A DNA stretch of 13,964 nt, taken from the NCBI GenBank assembly GCA_023700885.1, contig JAMPYA010000047.1, positions 1 to 13,964 of the forward strand. Reading direction: 5' to 3'. This document shows, in pieces, positions 7,801-13,964 of this stretch. A program made the translations under genes and the position numbers. The stretch's first letter is position 1. Each line of letters opens with the position of its first letter. This stretch comes from Flavobacteriaceae bacterium. Lineage in GTDB: Bacteria > Bacteroidota > Bacteroidia > Flavobacteriales > Flavobacteriaceae. A model generated the notes under the pieces. The model saw only the letters and a program-made list of their open reading frames with translations. It was not told the DNA's origin and did no database searches.

Positions 7801-8291
7801 GTTTAATTGGAGTGTTACTTGGTTTGATAATTTTTAGAATGGAATTTATAATTATGATGACTATGATTGGTATCATATCGCTTGCCGGAATTGTCGTCAA
7901 CAATGCCATTGTATTAATAGATTATACCAATTTGATTATGAATAGAAAACGAGAAGAACTTGGTTTAGAAGAAGGTACTTTAACAAATGAATTAATTTAT
8001 GAAAGTATTGTTGAAGGTGGAAAAACACGTTTAAGACCCGTTTTATTAACAGCAATTACTACCATATTAGGATTATTACCATTAGCTATTGGAATTAATC
8101 TTAATTTTATAACACTGTTTACAGAATTTGATCCGCAATTTTATATTGGGGGAGAAAATGTTGCTTTTTGGGGACCCATGTCATGGACGATTATTTTTGG
8201 GTTAACTTTTGCAACTTTCTTGACATTGATAATAGTGCCTGTAATGTATTTTTTACTCGGAAAAATGAAACTAAAACTTAAGTTAACATAA
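4878..8291 (+). CDS. RND-family efflux permease (inner-membrane proton-driven pump)
   Basis: The 1137-residue product has the RND plan: TM1 near residues 15-35, a large periplasmic porter region (about 36-340), TM2-TM6, TM7, a second porter region (about 610-935) and TM8-TM12. Recognisable segments are GMLVDNGIVVVENI in TM4 (D406, N407), LAGIVVNNAIVLIDY in TM10 (N1008, N1009) and RLRPVLLT in TM11. Compared with AcrB, one of the two TM4 Asp residues is Asn and the TM10 Lys is Asn. It is about 90 residues longer than AcrB, partly from two extra hydrophobic segments at about 505-526 and 533-549 between TM6 and TM7, and a longer loop before TM12 (about 1075-1100). With its adaptor and channel it should export a hydrophobic or amphiphilic compound; HAE1-like similarity favours this over metal export, but the substrate is unknown. 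Confidence 0.95.
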   Translation: MNKEFKISTWSIYNKMTVFVIIAMIFIAGIISYTSMPREAFPEIVVPEIYVSTPYPGNSALDIEKLVTRPLEKEINGISGVDEIISTSIEGYSSIQIKFDFSVTPTEALRKVKDKVDAATSDKDFPKDLPADPNVQELNFAELMPIMNINLSGDFSMDQLKEYGEFLEEEIEKVPEISKVEIRGIQDKEIEISVDLYKMETSQISFNDIGMAIQNENMTVSGGDLLENGIRRNVRVIGEFKSPKEIENIIVKQENNNIVYLRDIAVVSFKEQEKQSFAREFSQPVLMLDVTKRGGENLINASEQIDAIIAKAKEEYFPENLYVSKTNDQTNETKTMVSDLENSIILGIILVVLVLLFFLGIRNALFVGIAIPLSMFMSFILLSILGVTLNTMVLFSLVIALGMLVDNGIVVVENIYRLLDQGYSKIDAARYGVGEVAIPIIASTATTLAAFIPLAFWPGMMGEFMRFLPITLIIVLSSSLFVALLINPMLTSIFMKIKEDEVNFKRILLYSSALFVVGVLFIIGGLSTGSKALNAIGLLLALAGILRVLNTKLLSPATNWFQTIFLPRLESFYERVLSFALSGNRPRLYFLATFGLLVFSFILFGLFPPKVLFFPETPPKQVYVYIEYPIGTDIEVTNALSIEIENKIQDYLQKYEVDGKNQIITSVIGQVGEGTSDPNQGQQGGATPNKARITVDFVKFMDRGDVDTDDVLVEIRNLLKNIPGVNITVDRPQDGPPTGAPINIEISGDDYEQLLSTSENIKQYINDANILGIEELSLDVEQGKPELPFIIDRQKARSLNVSTGQIADAIRSSLFGKEISTYKDGEDDYPINVRLMDKYRYNKESLLNQKITFRNPSNGKIVQVPVSAVAHSETSSTFSAVKRKELNRVVTLFSNVIEGYNATEINDQIKKVMENYNMPKNVSISFTGEQEKQAEEMAFLSKALLIAVFLIFLILVAQFNSTSTPIIISLTVLLSLIGVLLGLIIFRMEFIIMMTMIGIISLAGIVVNNAIVLIDYTNLIMNRKREELGLEEGTLTNELIYESIVEGGKTRLRPVLLTAITTILGLLPLAIGINLNFITLFTEFDPQFYIGGENVAFWGPMSWTIIFGLTFATFLTLIIVPVMYFLLGKMKLKLKLT

Positions 8292-8298
8292 TTAAAAT

Positions 8299-8781
8299 TT
8301 GAAAAATTCAAAATCATATACTGTTGATGAAGCGCTTTTACAGATGGAACGTTATTGTAGTTATCAAGATCGTTGTCATTCAGAAGTTGAGCAAAAGCTA
8401 TATGAATTTGGAATGTTTACAGATGCTCAAGAAAAAATTATTCTTCATCTTATAGCTAACAATTATTTAAATGAAGAACGGTTTGCTAAAAGTTTTTGTA
8501 GCGGCAAATTTTCTATAAAACATTGGGGGAGAAATAAAATAAAAGCAGGATTATACCAGCGTAAAATATCAGAATACAATATTAAATCTGGGTTAAAAGA
8601 AATTAATGAAGATGATTATTTGAAAATCCTTTCAAAAGAGATTGATAAAAAATCAACTATAATTAAAGAAAAAGATCCATGGAAACTCAAGAAAAAGGTA
8701 TTCGATTATTTAGTGCAAAAAGGATATGAATATCAATTAATTGAACAGATTTGGAAAGAAAAATTAAAAGGTGCAGAATAG
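8299..8781 (+). CDS. recX: RecX-family regulator of RecA
   Basis: The 160-residue protein has the three-helix repeats of RecX, with the conserved segments MERYCSYQDRCHSEVEQKL, then YLNEERFAKSFCSGKF and HWGRNKIKAGLYQRKI. RecX binds RecA filaments and limits or modulates their activity in recombination and repair. The start is a TTG at 8299-8301: an in-frame stop lies at 8293-8295, and the first in-frame ATG (8344) would remove the helix TVDEALLQ, which belongs to the first repeat. The gene begins 7 bp after the permease stop, so it is read with the efflux operon. No recA is in the window. The stop codon lies in the loop of the terminator hairpin. Confidence 0.9.
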   Translation: MKNSKSYTVDEALLQMERYCSYQDRCHSEVEQKLYEFGMFTDAQEKIILHLIANNYLNEERFAKSFCSGKFSIKHWGRNKIKAGLYQRKISEYNIKSGLKEINEDDYLKILSKEIDKKSTIIKEKDPWKLKKKVFDYLVQKGYEYQLIEQIWKEKLKGAE

Positions 8782-8797
8782 CACCTTTTTTATTTTT
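8766..8797 (+). terminator. Intrinsic terminator overlapping the recX stop codon
   Basis: AAAAGGTGC (8766-8774) pairs perfectly with GCACCTTTT (8781-8789) around a 6-nt loop that contains most of the TAG stop (8779-8781). A T-rich tract follows to 8797. It ends the tetR-to-recX operon and separates it from the lipoprotein gene. Confidence 0.85.
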
Positions 8798-8819
8798 AGA
8801 AGTTCTATTTACAAAGTTG

Positions 8820-8827
8820 TATATTTG
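8820..8827 (+). promoter_or_regulatory. Likely -7 element of the small lipoprotein gene
   Basis: TATATTTG matches TAnnTTTG, 23 nt before the ATG at 8851 and just after the upstream terminator. The -33 region lacks a clear TTG at the expected spacing, so the promoter may be weak or use another signal. Confidence 0.5.
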
Positions 8828-8850
8828 AATTACACAAATAATATATCAAT

Positions 8851-9261
8851 ATGAAAGCAACATCATTTATCGGAATTATTTTAGTTTTTTCTATCACTTT
8901 AATGTCGTGCAAAAAAGAAACAACTGCTGTTGAAAACACTCCAAAAACTGAAACAACAATTATAGACTCAATACAACCAGTAAACACCTCTACAAAATCT
9001 GAAACTGTTGCTTTAAATCCGCCTCATGGCCAACCAAACCATCGATGTGATATTGCAGTTGGAGCACCATTAAATTCACTCCCTACTCCAAGTTCTTTGT
9101 TAAATCAACCTCAGCAAACTCCTACTAATAATGCTAATACCTCACCAATACAGTCAAATTCCAATAATAATACCGGAGTTAAACCTGCAACTAATCCTGC
9201 ACATGGACAACCTTACCATAGATGCGATTTAAAAGTAGGTGATCCTTTACCTAACTCATAA
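8851..9261 (+). CDS. Small lipoprotein with two HGQPxHRCD motifs, function unknown
   Basis: The 136-residue protein has a lipoprotein signal peptide ending in LMSC, with C20 the lipidated residue, followed by a low-complexity Thr/Glu-rich linker. Residues 56-74 (NPPHGQPNHRCDIAVGAPL) and 115-133 (NPAHGQPYHRCDLKVGDPL) are two copies of one 19-residue motif, 14 of 19 positions identical. They are joined by a Pro/Asn/Gln/Ser-rich spacer without predicted structure. Each motif has two His, one Cys and one Asp, which could bind a metal or heme, or the two Cys could pair; this is inference. I recall similar motifs in Bacteroidota hypothetical proteins but cannot name a family. It appears to be a single-gene unit with its own -7 element and terminator. 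Confidence 0.88.
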   Translation: MKATSFIGIILVFSITLMSCKKETTAVENTPKTETTIIDSIQPVNTSTKSETVALNPPHGQPNHRCDIAVGAPLNSLPTPSSLLNQPQQTPTNNANTSPIQSNSNNNTGVKPATNPAHGQPYHRCDLKVGDPLPNS

Positions 9262-9280
9262 ATATTAGATTTAGCAATAA

Positions 9281-9310
9281 AAAAAGGTCTGAAAATTTTC
9301 AGACCTTTTT
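9281..9310. terminator. Bidirectional terminator between convergent genes
   Basis: AAAAAGGTCTGAAAA (9281-9295) and TTTTCAGACCTTTTT (9296-9310) form a perfect 30-bp palindrome. A-rich DNA before it and T-rich DNA after it provide a U tract in both directions. It serves the lipoprotein gene on the plus strand and the M13 peptidase gene ending at 9333 on the minus strand. Confidence 0.9.
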
Positions 9311-9332
9311 ATTTATTCATAATTTTTAATTT

Positions 9333-11375
9333 TTACCAAATTAAAACACGTTCCTCATTTTTTAAATAGAGCGCATCTCCTTCTTTAATATCAAAAGCTT
9401 TATAAAACTCTTCTAAATTTAAAAGTGGAACATAAGCTCTAAAATTACCAGGTGAATGTGGATCCGTTTTAATCAAATTTCTGGTTGTTTCTTCTCTCGC
9501 TTTTGTTCTCCAAACCGTTGCCCATGACATAAAGAAACGCTGCTCAGGTGTAAATCCATCAATTTTTTCAGGACGACCAGTTTCTTCAAACTGTAATTTT
9601 AAACCATCAAAAGCAGCATTTACACCACCTAAGTCTCCAATATTTTCACCTAAAGTAAAAGTTCCATTTACAAAAACACCTGGTAAAGCTTCTAAAGCAT
9701 CATACTGTGCTGCTAATTTTTTGCCTAAAACAGTAAAATTTTCCAAATCTGAGGGTTGCCACCAATTTTTAAGATTACCTTCTGCATCAAATCGAGCACC
9801 GGAATCATCAAAACCATGAGAAATTTCATGTCCAATTACAGCTCCAATACCGCCATAGTTTACGGCATCATCAGCTAAATAATCATAGAATGGTGCTTGT
9901 AAAATAGCAGCAGGAAAAACTATTTCGTTAAATACCGGACTGAAATAAGCATTTACAGTTTGAGGACTCATACCCCAACGTGTTTTGTCTACTGCTTGTC
10001 CTAAATCTTTTAAATTATCATAATACGCCCACTTTGAAACTTCCATCATATTACTTGCAAAGGTTCCACCTTCGGTTGGAGATTTAGTAACCATAGCACT
10101 ATAATCTTTCCATTTATCAGGATAACCAATTTTAACGGTCATTTTATTGACTTTCTCGTATGCTTTTTCCTTAGTTTCTTCACTCATCCAAGATAAGTTC
10201 TTAATTCTATTTAGATATGCCAATTTTAGGTTCTGAACCATTTTAGTAGCTTTCTCTTTAGCTTCTGCCGGGAATTTTTCTTCAACATATAGTTTTCCTA
10301 AGGCTTCACCAACGGTACGATTTACTGTTTGTAATGCTCTATCATTTAATGGACGCATTTTTTTAGAACCTCTTAAAACTTTTTCAGAGAAATCCCAACT
10401 TATACGTTCCATATCCATTGTTAATCTATTGGATAAACGATCTATTAAAGTCCAACGTAAGTAATTTTTCCACTGATCTACAGAAGTTGTTTTAAAAACT
10501 TCTTCAAGAGCTGTAAAATAATTGAGTTCACTCACAATTACAGTATCCATATTTTTAACTCCAATTCCTTCAAAATAAGCTTTCCAATTAATTGATGGAG
10601 TCAGTTTACTTAAATCTGAAACAGCAGTTGGGTTATATCTTTTACGCGCATCTCTTCGTTCTTCTTTAGTCATTCTAGGCACTGCCAAGCTTGTTTCAAA
10701 AGCTAAAATATCTGCGGCCTTAGCTGAAGCATTTTTGTCTTTTTTATCAACATATTGAAACATTTTAGCAATGTGGCTCACATATTTTTCGCGTTTATCT
10801 TTTGTGTCTGCATCTTGATCTACATAATAATCACGATTTGGTAAACCTAAAGCTCCGCTTCCTAAATTACCAACATTGATATTGCTATTTTGTAAATCAG
10901 GGCCAACTCTAAATCCAAAAAATCCACCGCCACCGTATTGTTCCATCTCAATAAGGTATTTTTGAAGATCTTGAATGTTCTTAATGGCATCAATTTTTGC
11001 CAAAAATGGTTTCATCGGTTTGATTCCATTTTTGTTTCTAGCCACCGTATCCATAATGGTTAAATAAATATCAATGGCTTTGTTTTGATCTGTTCCGTTA
11101 GCATATTTACCACTTGCTACTGCTTTATCTAAAATTTCCTGAACATCTTTATCTGTACTTTCTCGTAATTCATCAAAACTACCCCAGCGTGTTCTATCAT
11201 CTGGTATTGGGTTTGTATCTAACCATTTCCCGTTTACATATCGAAAAAAATCTTGACCAGGTTTTATGCTGGTATCTAAATAATCGAGATTTATTCCTCT
11301 CGATGTCTGTGCATTTGCTATAACTCCCATAAATAAAAATGCAAGTATAGCACTGTTTTTAATTGTTTTTATCAT
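9333..11375 (-). CDS. Secreted M13-family zinc metallopeptidase (neprilysin/PepO type)
   Basis: This 680-residue endopeptidase has a signal peptide (MIKTIKNSAILAFLFMGVIANAQ) and so acts in the periplasm, at the surface or outside the cell, probably on small peptides. The mature start NLDYLDTSIKPGQDFFRYVNGKW is the usual start of the M13 N-terminal domain. The catalytic domain shows NAYFSP (475-480) for substrate binding, the zinc site HEISH (516-520; codons at 9816-9830) and ENIGD (577-581), whose Glu is the third zinc ligand. H640 in DPHSPGNFR corresponds to the His that stabilises the transition state. Many relatives end in CxxW; this one ends VLIW without the Cys. Length is typical and the active site looks complete. 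It starts 11 nt after the S9 peptidase stop, so the two form an operon. Confidence 0.96.
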   Translation of the reverse strand: MIKTIKNSAILAFLFMGVIANAQTSRGINLDYLDTSIKPGQDFFRYVNGKWLDTNPIPDDRTRWGSFDELRESTDKDVQEILDKAVASGKYANGTDQNKAIDIYLTIMDTVARNKNGIKPMKPFLAKIDAIKNIQDLQKYLIEMEQYGGGGFFGFRVGPDLQNSNINVGNLGSGALGLPNRDYYVDQDADTKDKREKYVSHIAKMFQYVDKKDKNASAKAADILAFETSLAVPRMTKEERRDARKRYNPTAVSDLSKLTPSINWKAYFEGIGVKNMDTVIVSELNYFTALEEVFKTTSVDQWKNYLRWTLIDRLSNRLTMDMERISWDFSEKVLRGSKKMRPLNDRALQTVNRTVGEALGKLYVEEKFPAEAKEKATKMVQNLKLAYLNRIKNLSWMSEETKEKAYEKVNKMTVKIGYPDKWKDYSAMVTKSPTEGGTFASNMMEVSKWAYYDNLKDLGQAVDKTRWGMSPQTVNAYFSPVFNEIVFPAAILQAPFYDYLADDAVNYGGIGAVIGHEISHGFDDSGARFDAEGNLKNWWQPSDLENFTVLGKKLAAQYDALEALPGVFVNGTFTLGENIGDLGGVNAAFDGLKLQFEETGRPEKIDGFTPEQRFFMSWATVWRTKAREETTRNLIKTDPHSPGNFRAYVPLLNLEEFYKAFDIKEGDALYLKNEERVLIW

Positions 11376-11386
11376 GTTGTTTGAAT

Positions 11387-13964
11387 TTATTTATTTGTAT
11401 TACTTTCTTCTAATTCAAAACCAAAAATAGTTCCTTTATCTACTGCTTCAATTCCGTTTATCATCCAACTTGGAGGATTGTCTCCTTTTAAATAATGATC
11501 AAAAAATTGGGACATTCTAATGGATAAATCTTTTCTGTTTTTTTGGCTGCGTAAATTATGTCCTTCGCCTTTGTACATCAACAACCATGATGGTTTTTGA
11601 AAACGTCTCATCGCTATATAAAATTCAATTCCTTGCTCTTTTGGCACTGCTCCATCGCTTTCATTATGCATTATCAAAAGAGGTGTTTCAATTTGTGGAA
11701 CGCCAAATAATGGTGAATTTTCTATGTATAAATCTAAATCTTCCCAAAGTGTTTTCCCAATTCTCGATTGTGTTTTTTCATATTGAAAAGCTCTATTTTT
11801 GCCTGATTCCCAACGAATTCCACCATATGCTGATATCATATTAGACACCGGTGCACCTGCCATTGCTGCTTTAAATTTATTAGTTTTTGTAATAAGATAA
11901 GCGGTTTGATAACCACCCCAACTCTGACCTTGAATTCCTAAATTGGAACTATCTACATAAGGTAACTTCTCCATCTCTTCCACTCCAGACATGATACAGT
12001 TGTAGGCACTTTTACCTGGGTACCCAATTTCATAAACAATATCCGGCACAAAAACTAAATAACCATTACTTGTAAAATAAGCAAAATTTACGGTTGATGC
12101 ACTTGGTTGTGGAGTTACATAATTATTTAATCTATCAGCATATTTTTCATAAAAATAAGTGACCATTGGATATTTTTTGTTTGGATCAAAATTTTCTGGT
12201 TTGTATAAAATACCCTCTAATGGTTTACCGTCATAGGAATTCCATTTTACTAATTCTGAAGTTCCTCTAAGAAATTCATCATCGTGCTTGTTAACATTAG
12301 ATACTTTTTCAACTTGTTTAAAATCTTTTGTGGTCCAAATATTTGGAAACTCATTGGTGCTTTGACGTGTATAAACCAAAACATTATCCTGATTAGATTT
12401 CTTTAATCCTTCAAAAAGTTTTTTATCCGATTTAATTAAAGTCGATTTTAGAAATGATTTTGGATTTAAAGAGTAAAATGCATTTTCTTTCGTTTTTTTA
12501 TCAAAAGCTCTTAATACTATATTCTTATTTAAATAAGAAACTTTATCAGCATTTTCTCTATCTGTTGATAATTGCACTAAACGATATTCAACTTTATTGT
12601 TTCTTCCGTCTTTGGTTATATTTAATGGCGCTTTTTTGCCTGATAAATCAAATTGCCAAACATCAAATTCATCATAAATCAATGCTGTATTGTTGTCTAT
12701 AAATCCGCCAAATCCATAAGATTCAGGCAATGCCGGTAAATCATTATCTACATCATAAAACGGAACTTTTAAAGTTGAAGTTAAGTTGATAATTGTATTG
12801 GTAGGCAAATGTAAAACATACCATTGTTGATCATCATGTCTATAATACACAGCATTTTCGCCATTTTCAGTTAATCTGGGTGAGGTGCTAACTTTTGCTA
12901 TAGCAAGCGTTTTTTTACCTGTTTCTACATCAATAATATAAACATCTCTTTTAGAAGGATACTCCCAAGTAGATTCTATTAAATAAGGATCATTTGAATG
13001 TCCTAAAATATAGCGACTGTTATTGTCTTTTGTAGTAATCACATTTTCCAATAAATCATCTTGAAGGTTTATAATTTGATTTTTTTCAATATCAAAAACC
13101 GATAAATACGATTTAGCTCTTGTTCTTTTAATATTAAACTCTTGTTCTGATTGAATTAATTTATCGTTCCAAGACCAAACAGAAACCTCTCCCAATTCAT
13201 CTTTTAACAAAGTGGTGTCGCTATCAAATTTCTTAGGAATTAACTGAGTAAAGAAGAATAATTTTTTCCCATTATCAGAAAAATAAGGTGCTTTACTAGC
13301 ACTTAATTTATAACCTTTATTTAATTGAGAAAAAGAAGTATCTACTACTTTTTTAGTTAAATTATTGCTCCAATAAAATAAATCAAACTTTAGAGAATCT
13401 TTTTTAATACTGTCTTTTGCAGATAAAAAAGCAATTTTTTGTCCATCTTTTGAGGCTCCAAATTGACTAATCTTAATTTTATTATGATCTAAGAGCGTTA
13501 ATTTTTTATCTTCTAAAGAATATTTGTACAATGCTTGTTTCTTTTTAAGGGTATCTATTCCTTTTGCAACCAAAAGGGCTTTTTCATTTTCTATAAAGCT
13601 GAAGTTTTTAATTAGAAAAAGGGTGTCATTAGTTTTAGTTTTCAAATTCTTAACTAACAAATAATCATCGTCAAACTTCAATGATTTTCCCTTTGTATTT
13701 GTAGTATCTTTTTTTGATTTTTCTTTCGCTGTACTTACTTCTTTTAGTTTGTGAACTGCCACAAAATTCCCGTACTTTTCTGGCGATTTAAAATCTTTAA
13801 TTTTCAAAACAGAATCGGAAATTTGATGTTTTTTTACATCATATACATAAAAAGCGTTTCGTTCTTTTTTATCTTTTTTAACCTTGTCTTTACGTTCTTT
13901 TCGATCTGTTTCAAAGGAAGGTTTTTGCAGAAAAAATACAAAATTCTCATCAAAATCAATTTTC
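11387..13964 (-). CDS. S9-family (prolyl oligopeptidase-like) serine peptidase, N-terminus outside the window
   Basis: The reading frame stays open to the right edge, giving at least 858 visible residues. The TTG at 13805-13807 is only an internal codon; 52 further sense codons lie upstream, so the true start and any signal peptide are beyond 13964. The first two thirds is a repeat-rich region fitting the beta-propeller that gates this family. The C-terminal third is the alpha/beta-hydrolase peptidase. Its catalytic Ser lies in GQSWGG (codon 11921-11923), the Asp in HNESDGAV (11654-11656) and the His in GEGHNL (11558-11560). The visible N-terminal part has a Lys/Asp/Glu-rich stretch (KDKVKKDKKER). 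Bacteroidota relatives are usually exported and cleave peptides. It probably heads or sits within the operon with the M13 peptidase. Confidence 0.93.
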   Translation of the reverse strand, partial: KIDFDENFVFFLQKPSFETDRKERKDKVKKDKKERNAFYVYDVKKHQISDSVLKIKDFKSPEKYGNFVAVHKLKEVSTAKEKSKKDTTNTKGKSLKFDDDYLLVKNLKTKTNDTLFLIKNFSFIENEKALLVAKGIDTLKKKQALYKYSLEDKKLTLLDHNKIKISQFGASKDGQKIAFLSAKDSIKKDSLKFDLFYWSNNLTKKVVDTSFSQLNKGYKLSASKAPYFSDNGKKLFFFTQLIPKKFDSDTTLLKDELGEVSVWSWNDKLIQSEQEFNIKRTRAKSYLSVFDIEKNQIINLQDDLLENVITTKDNNSRYILGHSNDPYLIESTWEYPSKRDVYIIDVETGKKTLAIAKVSTSPRLTENGENAVYYRHDDQQWYVLHLPTNTIINLTSTLKVPFYDVDNDLPALPESYGFGGFIDNNTALIYDEFDVWQFDLSGKKAPLNITKDGRNNKVEYRLVQLSTDRENADKVSYLNKNIVLRAFDKKTKENAFYSLNPKSFLKSTLIKSDKKLFEGLKKSNQDNVLVYTRQSTNEFPNIWTTKDFKQVEKVSNVNKHDDEFLRGTSELVKWNSYDGKPLEGILYKPENFDPNKKYPMVTYFYEKYADRLNNYVTPQPSASTVNFAYFTSNGYLVFVPDIVYEIGYPGKSAYNCIMSGVEEMEKLPYVDSSNLGIQGQSWGGYQTAYLITKTNKFKAAMAGAPVSNMISAYGGIRWESGKNRAFQYEKTQSRIGKTLWEDLDLYIENSPLFGVPQIETPLLIMHNESDGAVPKEQGIEFYIAMRRFQKPSWLLMYKGEGHNLRSQKNRKDLSIRMSQFFDHYLKGDNPPSWMINGIEAVDKGTIFGFELEESNTNK

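Noticed and set aside
7622..7909. 95-codon minus-strand open frame inside the permease gene
   Set aside because: It mirrors membrane-segment codons of the permease and has no independent support.
8805..8987. 60-codon minus-strand open frame across the lipoprotein promoter and signal peptide
   Set aside because: It overlaps the start of a well-supported lipoprotein gene and its hydrophobic part is the antisense of the signal peptide.
11114..12702. Plus-strand open frames at 11114-11323, 11587-11844 and 12454-12702
   Set aside because: They are antisense to the M13 and S9 peptidase genes, rich in codons mirrored from the real frames, and resemble no known protein.
13805..13807. TTG as start of the S9 peptidase
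   Set aside because: The frame continues without a stop to the window edge and the upstream residues fit the protein, so the gene is simply cut by the window.

Overview
The window looks like a chromosomal segment from a member of the Bacteroidota, most likely a flavobacterium. The DNA is strongly AT-rich. Promoter-like sites match the Bacteroidota consensus (TTG, about 19-20 nt, TAnnTTTG), and starts lack clear Shine-Dalgarno sequences. The protein set is also typical: a TetR-TolC-adaptor-RND efflux operon, a M13 peptidase, and an S9 peptidase with an N-terminal propeller. The assignment rests on these features and was not tested by a database search.

Layout. Positions 1-302 hold one tRNA with a CAT anticodon on the minus strand, its promoter, a duplicated tRNA 3' fragment, a short REP-like stretch and a terminator hairpin; no protein gene is visible there. 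Positions 303-1640 (minus) hold a short-chain polyprenyl diphosphate synthase followed by a small protein of unknown function. A 118-bp divergent intergenic region carries promoters in both directions and an inverted repeat that is a good operator candidate. Positions 1759-8781 (plus) form a tightly packed five-gene operon: TetR regulator, TolC-like outer-membrane channel, lipoprotein membrane-fusion adaptor, RND permease and recX. It ends in a hairpin terminator that overlaps the recX stop codon. Positions 8851-9261 (plus) encode a small lipoprotein with two copies of a His/Cys/Asp motif. A perfect palindromic terminator at 9281-9310 separates it from the convergent minus-strand pair: an S9 prolyl-oligopeptidase-type peptidase, which runs off the right edge, and a secreted M13 zinc metallopeptidase.

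How the genes work together. The three efflux proteins should form one envelope-spanning pump, with the first gene of the operon its likely autorepressor. The two peptidases are probably co-transcribed and both act outside the cytoplasm. The prenyl synthase supplies isoprenoid diphosphates.

Most of the window is ordinary core gene content, and I see no clear sign of a wholly new system. The best leads are the twin-motif lipoprotein, the operator shared by two divergent promoters, and the rearranged tRNA 3' end.
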